Shown here: one piece after another, positions 59,926 through 64,000 of the stretch
Position numbering within the stretch: position 1 is the stretch's first letter
How the letters are laid out: each line of letters starts with the position of its first letter
Assembly (NCBI RefSeq): GCF_034259325.1
Contig: NZ_JAXIVS010000016.1
Location: 124,001-188,000 of the forward strand
From: Hyalangium ruber
GTDB lineage: Bacteria > Myxococcota > Myxococcia > Myxococcales > Myxococcaceae
Length of the DNA stretch: 64,000 nt
Reading direction: 5' to 3'
Translations under genes and position numbers: made by a program
Notes under the pieces: generated by a model
Told to the model about the DNA's origin: nothing
Databases searched by the model: none
Seen by the model: only the letters and a program-made list of their open reading frames with translations

Positions 59926-61842
59926 TCAGAGCTGGGCGGAGATGCCGGCCTGGAACGTGCGCGGCAGGATGGGCAGGTCCTCCGGGTTGCCTGCCGCGGC
60001 CAGGTTGGTGCCCGCCACGAAGAGGCGGAGGCCCGCCGGGAGCTGCTGGGAGATCCGCGCGTCCACGGAGACGTACGGCTTGGCCTTGTAGGGATCGGCG
60101 ACGCCATCCCCGTCCACGTCCGGGTAGAAGGGCCGGGAGCCCACGAGAGCGCCGCGCACCCACGCCTCCAGCCCCCAGGGCCGGAAGCGCCATGTCACCT
60201 GGCTCGTGAAGCGGTGGCGTGCCTGTCCCTCCAACGGTTGATCCGTCTCACGGTCCCGGCCATCGGTAAGCGTGTAGCTCGCGTCCACGGTGAAGCCGCC
60301 AGGAATCTTCTGGCGCAGCCCGAGCTCGCCACCCCGGACGCTCGCCCGCTCGAGGTTGGTGTAGACGAAGTTCTGCCCCTGCGCGTCCTGCCGGAGGGAG
60401 ATGCTGATCATGTCTCGCAGGGAGTGCTGGAAGCCGCTCACCCACAGCAGCGAAGGCGCGGCGGGCCGGAACTCCACGGACAGGCTCAGACTGCGTGAGC
60501 GCTCGGGCTGCAGGTCCGGATTGCCGCGCACCGTGTAGCCGACCGAGGGGTTCTCGAAGTCGAGCAGCAGCTCCTGGAAGCTGGGCGCGCGCAGGCCCCA
60601 GCCATAGCTGGCCCGGAGCGTGAGCGCCGACAGCGGATCCAACCGCAGCGCGAGCCGAGGAGTCAGGGCCGGACCGAACTGCGAGTCCAGGTCGAGGCGT
60701 GCTCCAGGCACGAGGACCAGGCGCGGCTGGAGCAGCGCCGTCCAACTGTCCTGAGCGTAGAGCGACGCGCGCCCCCGCCGGCCGCGCCCTCCCTCCAGCC
60801 GGTCCGCCGCCAGGTGCTCTCCGAGGAACTCCACGCCCGAGACGAGCGCATGCCGCTCTCCCAGCCGGGTGTCGAGCTGTCCACCGAGCCGCGCGAGCTG
60901 ATCCCGGGTGTCCTCCACCGAGTCGAGCGTGGAGGCGTTGCGCTGGTCGAGCACGTAGCGCCGCTTGAACCCCGTGTAGTTCGCCTCGGCGCGCAGGGAC
61001 ATCGCATCGCTGAGCTTCCATGAAGGCGCCAGCAGCACGGTGAGCGTGTCGTCCCGGCTGGCACGATCGAAGGTGGCGCCCGTCTCTCCCAGGTCCACGC
61101 CCCGCTGGACGCGGCGAGCGTAGGACACCGTGCTGGTGAGCCCCCGCTGCTCGCCGTTCAAGTCCCCGCGCGCCGAAACCTGGAAGCCCGCCAGGCTGCT
61201 GCCCGTGGTGCCGATGTCCGCGGGTTCCAGATCATAGGCGTCGCGGCGCTGGAGCCCTCCGCTCACCCGCACGCCCCAGCCCTCTCCCCGAGCCTCGCCC
61301 GTGCCATCCACGTCGATCTGCTGGAGACTTCCATAGGTGAGGCGGATGTCGGCGCCGAGCGGCCGGCGGGCACGGCGGGTGATGAGGTTCACCACTCCCG
61401 CCACCGCGTCGCTTCCGTAGAGCACCGAGGACGGGCCCTTGACGATCTCCACCTGCTCGATGTCCTCGAGCGAGAGCCGGGACAGATCGACCGCGCCCCC
61501 TACCCGGCCGTTGACGCGCTCGCCATCCACCAGGATCAACGCGTACTCGGGACCGAGTCCCTGAACGCGCAGGGTCGAGCCCGAGAACGTGGACAGCACC
61601 TCCAGCCCCGGGTGGGCGGCAAGCAACTCGGCGGCGTTCTGGACCCCGCTCGCGACGATCTCGGCCCGGGTGATGACCTCGGTGGCGACCGGCGCATCCT
61701 CCAGCCGCTCCGGCGAGCGGCCAGCGGTGACCACCGTCTGCAAGGCGGGCTCGACGCCGGCATCCGGCGACGACGCGTCCTCGCCCCATGCCCACGTAGG
61801 CACGGCGCAAGCCGTGAAGAGAAGACACCAGCGCCACGGCAT
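59926..61842 (-). CDS. TonB-dependent receptor (probable haem/haemophore receptor)
   Basis: A 638-residue outer-membrane transporter. Signal peptide (MPWRWCLLFTACAVPTWAWG), TonB-box-like LQTVVTAG, plug domain (VITRAEIVASGVQNAAELLAAHPGLEVL, RVQGLGPEYALILVDGERV, IEQVEIVKGPSSVLYGSDAVAGVVNLITRR), then a 22-strand-type barrel with FRPWGLEAWVRGALVGSRPFYPDVDG near the end and a terminal strand FQAGISAQL. The operon partner HmuY and the Fur-like box upstream suggest haem uptake, as in HmuR, though vitamin B12 or other siderophores cannot be excluded. A GGAGGAAG sequence precedes the start at 61842. Confidence 0.92.
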   Translation of the reverse strand: MPWRWCLLFTACAVPTWAWGEDASSPDAGVEPALQTVVTAGRSPERLEDAPVATEVITRAEIVASGVQNAAELLAAHPGLEVLSTFSGSTLRVQGLGPEYALILVDGERVNGRVGGAVDLSRLSLEDIEQVEIVKGPSSVLYGSDAVAGVVNLITRRARRPLGADIRLTYGSLQQIDVDGTGEARGEGWGVRVSGGLQRRDAYDLEPADIGTTGSSLAGFQVSARGDLNGEQRGLTSTVSYARRVQRGVDLGETGATFDRASRDDTLTVLLAPSWKLSDAMSLRAEANYTGFKRRYVLDQRNASTLDSVEDTRDQLARLGGQLDTRLGERHALVSGVEFLGEHLAADRLEGGRGRRGRASLYAQDSWTALLQPRLVLVPGARLDLDSQFGPALTPRLALRLDPLSALTLRASYGWGLRAPSFQELLLDFENPSVGYTVRGNPDLQPERSRSLSLSVEFRPAAPSLLWVSGFQHSLRDMISISLRQDAQGQNFVYTNLERASVRGGELGLRQKIPGGFTVDASYTLTDGRDRETDQPLEGQARHRFTSQVTWRFRPWGLEAWVRGALVGSRPFYPDVDGDGVADPYKAKPYVSVDARISQQLPAGLRLFVAGTNLAAAGNPEDLPILPRTFQAGISAQL

Positions 61843-61877
61843 GCCGCTTCCTCCAATCCTCGGGAACCGGTTCGATA

Positions 61878-61894
61878 TTGAGATTCATTCTCAA
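61878..61894. promoter_or_regulatory. Fur-box-like palindrome upstream of the TonB receptor
   Basis: TTGAGA-TTCAT-TCTCAA, a perfect 6-bp inverted repeat with a 5-base centre, 36-52 bases upstream of the TonB-receptor ATG. On the minus strand it reads TTGAGAATGAATCTCAA, close to Fur sites of proteobacteria. It is in an AT-rich pocket of the divergent gap to the lipoprotein gene at 62008. Confidence 0.72.
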
Positions 61895-62007
61895 AGTCAA
61901 ATGACAAGCCCAAAAAAGGCGGTTCCCAATTTCCGGTGCTGAACCGGTCTCCCTGAACGAGCACCCATTCAGGGCCGCTCCACTTCGCTTCCCCTGGAGG
62001 GGACACC

Positions 62008-63273
62008 TTGCTTCGACAACTCCGCGGCTTCCCGTTCCTCTTGCTCACCCTGCTCCTCACCCTCACCGGCTGCGGCGACGTGGTCAGCCCCGAGCACCCG
62101 GGTGAGCCCCTGGTCACGATTACGGGCCAGATGATGCCCACCCCGGACGCCCAGCTCACCGGCGAGATCCGCCTGGCGTTGGTGTGGTACCCGCAGTGGC
62201 TGGCCGCGGACGACCGGGAGGGCCCTCCGGGCGTGCTCCAGGAGGTCATCACCGAGGACGTGGTCTACCAGGGGAGCTTTCCGGCCAACTACCGCTTCCA
62301 CATCTACCGCCCGCCGCCGGAGGAGGCGCTCGCGGAGCTCGGCGAGGGGCTCCAGGGCAAGGGCGCCTTCGGCATCCTCCTGGCGTACAAGGATGGCAAC
62401 GGCAACGGGAAGCTGGACCCCATCGCGATGCACGGGGCGCCGGTGGACCGGGTCATCGGCTCCTCGCTGCTGGGGGGCGAGCGCTCCACCTTCGCCGTGG
62501 TCTACGTGAGCACGGAGCAGCCGGCGGCGACGGGCCTGAAGCCGGGCTTCAACCTCATCCAGGGAGTGAACTCGGAGTCGTCCGCGGTGGTGCCGCCCTC
62601 CACGTCGCTGCCGCTGAGCCTCACCTCGGGCGGGCCCTTCTTCGACGCGTTCGTCTGCGAGGCGGGCTGGCTGACCTTCCTGGCGCTCGACGTGTGCGGC
62701 CTGGACGGGGGCGACGTCATCGAGCAGGGCAAGCTCACGGTGGAGGGCCGGGTGGGGCTCAATGGCACGGAGGCGAAGGTGGAGCTGGAGGTGCGCTACG
62801 AGAACCAGGCTCGCCAGGACGCGACGGTGACGCTCAATGGCCGCTCCATTCCGTATGACACGAGGTTCGCGGCCTACTCCTTCTCGGAGCCGAACTCGGC
62901 GCAACTGACGCCGGGAAGCAGCTTCGAGATCGCGGTGACCCTGGGCCAGGACTCCTTGCGCCGCACGTTCCGGATGCCGGGCGAGTTCGCCATCACCGCC
63001 CCCACGGCGGACACGCAGGCGCGCTCGGGTGAGCCGCTCACGCTGCGGTGGACGGCCTCCGAGGGAGCCACGGCCTACTTCGCGGGCTTCGGCGCCGGCC
63101 AGGCGGGCATGGGCATCATCGTGGAGGATGGCTCACTGGCGTACACCTTCGACACCACGAACGCGAGCGGCCAGGGGGAGGCCTATGTGGAGGCCCGCAT
63201 CACCCCCACGGACGTGGAGTCCTGGGTGACGACGGCACTGTCGCGGGAGCGGACGTTCTCCTTCGTGCCGTAG
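62008..63273 (+). CDS. Hypothetical lipoprotein (DNA-divergent neighbour of haem locus)
   Basis: A 421-residue lipoprotein with lipobox LTLTGC (Cys22). It starts at TTG 62008, preceded by GGAGGGG. The mature region has a beta domain (VTITGQMMPTPDAQLTGEIRLALVWYPQWLA), a Ca-binding-like segment (YKDGNGNGKLD), a cysteine-containing middle (VCEAGWLTFLALDVCGLDGG) and a C-terminal fibronectin-like or Ig-like domain (ITAPTADTQARSGEPLTLRWTASEGATAY). The function is unknown. It is divergent from the TonB receptor and shares the intergenic Fur-like site, so iron control is possible. Confidence 0.75.
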   Translation: MLRQLRGFPFLLLTLLLTLTGCGDVVSPEHPGEPLVTITGQMMPTPDAQLTGEIRLALVWYPQWLAADDREGPPGVLQEVITEDVVYQGSFPANYRFHIYRPPPEEALAELGEGLQGKGAFGILLAYKDGNGNGKLDPIAMHGAPVDRVIGSSLLGGERSTFAVVYVSTEQPAATGLKPGFNLIQGVNSESSAVVPPSTSLPLSLTSGGPFFDAFVCEAGWLTFLALDVCGLDGGDVIEQGKLTVEGRVGLNGTEAKVELEVRYENQARQDATVTLNGRSIPYDTRFAAYSFSEPNSAQLTPGSSFEIAVTLGQDSLRRTFRMPGEFAITAPTADTQARSGEPLTLRWTASEGATAYFAGFGAGQAGMGIIVEDGSLAYTFDTTNASGQGEAYVEARITPTDVESWVTTALSRERTFSFVP

Positions 63274-63276
63274 CGC

Positions 63277-64000
63277 TCAGCGCTTCTTCACCTTCTTGCC
63301 GGCGTTGGTGGCGTCGGCCTTGAGGCTGAGCACGGAGTAGAGGTTCATCATGTACACGCTGTTGTCCGGCTCCAGGTCCGCCGCCTTCTGGAAGAGCTTG
63401 GTGGACCGGGTGTAGTCGCGCCGCTGGTTGAGGAGGATCATCCCCAGCCGGTTGTAGAGCGGCGCCGGGTTGGAGAGCCGGGAGATTCCGCCCTCGAGCA
63501 GCTCTACGGCCTCTTCGATCCGACCGCTGCGCTCCAGCCGGACGACGCGCTGGAGGATGTCATCGGCGGGGTCCGCGACCTTCGCCTCGGGAGGAGGCAC
63601 CTTCTCCCGAACCGGAGCCTGGGCCGGAGCCGGAGCCGGAGCCGGCGGGGCCGGAGCCGCGGGGGGTGCGCGCTTCGACTCCGCGGCTTTCGCCACGGCG
63701 GCCCGCTTCTCCTCACCGTTCGACACCCGGGTGATGCCTCGCTCGCACAGTGACTCGAAGACGGCACGCAGCTCCACCTCGGCCAGCGCGGTGATGCGCG
63801 CGAGGTCCGCGACCGAGGTGCGCCCATCCACGAAGGACAGGATGTAGGCCTCGAACGGGGTGAGTGTCTTCTGCGCGATGTCGAGGCCGCCGGTGATAGC
63901 CGGAACGGCCGGAGGGCCTCCCGCCACCGCCTGCGCGTACGAGGAGATCCGGGTCTTCTCCTGCTGCGGAGGCGAGGGAACGCCCCGGCTGCCGGTGCGG
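63277..64000 (-). CDS. TPR protein, 5' end beyond the window (partial)
   Basis: The C-terminal 240 residues of a gene whose frame stays open to the window edge at 64000. A small helical domain (LTPFEAYILSFVDGRTSVADLARITALAEVELRAVFESLCERGI) of the kind common in myxobacterial signalling proteins is followed by an Ala/Pro-rich linker (about 20 residues of AP/PA repeats). Two or three TPR-like helical pairs come next (RLERSGRIEEAVELLEGGI, PLYNRLGMILLNQRRDYTRSTKLFQKAADLEPDNSVYMMNLYSVLSL), with a Lys-rich end (KKVKKR). Likely a scaffold; the missing N-terminus may hold the effector domain. The GTG at 63925-63927 is not a needed start. Confidence 0.75.
   Translation of the reverse strand, partial: RTGSRGVPSPPQQEKTRISSYAQAVAGGPPAVPAITGGLDIAQKTLTPFEAYILSFVDGRTSVADLARITALAEVELRAVFESLCERGITRVSNGEEKRAAVAKAAESKRAPPAAPAPPAPAPAPAQAPVREKVPPPEAKVADPADDILQRVVRLERSGRIEEAVELLEGGISRLSNPAPLYNRLGMILLNQRRDYTRSTKLFQKAADLEPDNSVYMMNLYSVLSLKADATNAGKKVKKR

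Overview
The window reads as chromosomal DNA of a myxobacterium, most likely of the Cystobacterineae (Myxococcus/Archangium/Cystobacter group). This is inferred from very high GC with strong third-position GC, an FHA-fused sigma-54 activator, many lipoproteins with Pro/Asp/Gly-rich linkers, two probable MYXO-CTERM tails (proteins ending at 20632 and 59344), an MXAN_6640-like metalloprotease and several hybrid or unusual histidine kinases. There is no rRNA, tRNA, CRISPR array, insertion sequence or prophage that I can support. Gene density is about one per 1.2 kb and most gaps are under 200 bases.

Layout. 1-6.4 kb: secreted alpha/beta hydrolase, a stress-type pair (YceI, pirin), truncated haemoglobin, a release-factor-like ribosome-rescue protein coupled to a small alarmone hydrolase, and asnS. 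6.4-14.1 kb, minus strand: acnA, a phospholipase-D-type cardiolipin synthase, and an operon of two WYL regulators plus an FHA membrane protein. 14.4-20.6 kb: exported protein, proB, hflX, a glycosyltransferase/FkbM methyltransferase pair, and a 28-bp hairpin-forming tandem repeat array just upstream of that pair. 20.2-33.4 kb: a secreted quinoprotein-type dehydrogenase with its lipoprotein partner, class V aminotransferase, secreted lipase, SAM hydrolase, two histidine kinases, gpsA and exported proteins.

33.4-38.2 kb: a compact minus-strand operon of acyl carrier protein, AMP-ligase, asparagine-synthase-like amidotransferase and NH3-dependent NAD synthase, which looks like a small acyl/amide biosynthetic unit. 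38.4-48 kb: cupin, a surface beta-propeller/dihaem cytochrome, a two-component system, methyltransferase, a propeller lipoprotein, a strong terminator, and an isolated AAA-ATPase with a C-terminal PD-(D/E)XK-like motif. 48-53 kb: a double amidohydrolase lipoprotein, the FHA-sigma-54 activator and a DUF3332 protein.

53-64 kb: two systems stand out. First, an ECF sigma factor, a zinc-finger anti-sigma/DUF4384 membrane protein and an exported caspase-like peptidase are joined by 4-base start/stop overlaps. Second, 55.9-61.8 kb is an iron/haem uptake locus: a DUF6607-like lipoprotein, two HmuY-like haem-binding lipoproteins, a secreted metalloprotease and a TonB-dependent receptor, with Fur-box-like palindromes in both divergent promoter regions. 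The window ends inside a TPR protein. Start sites were chosen from Shine-Dalgarno-like sequences, 4-base overlaps and signal peptides; alternatives are given where the choice is open.
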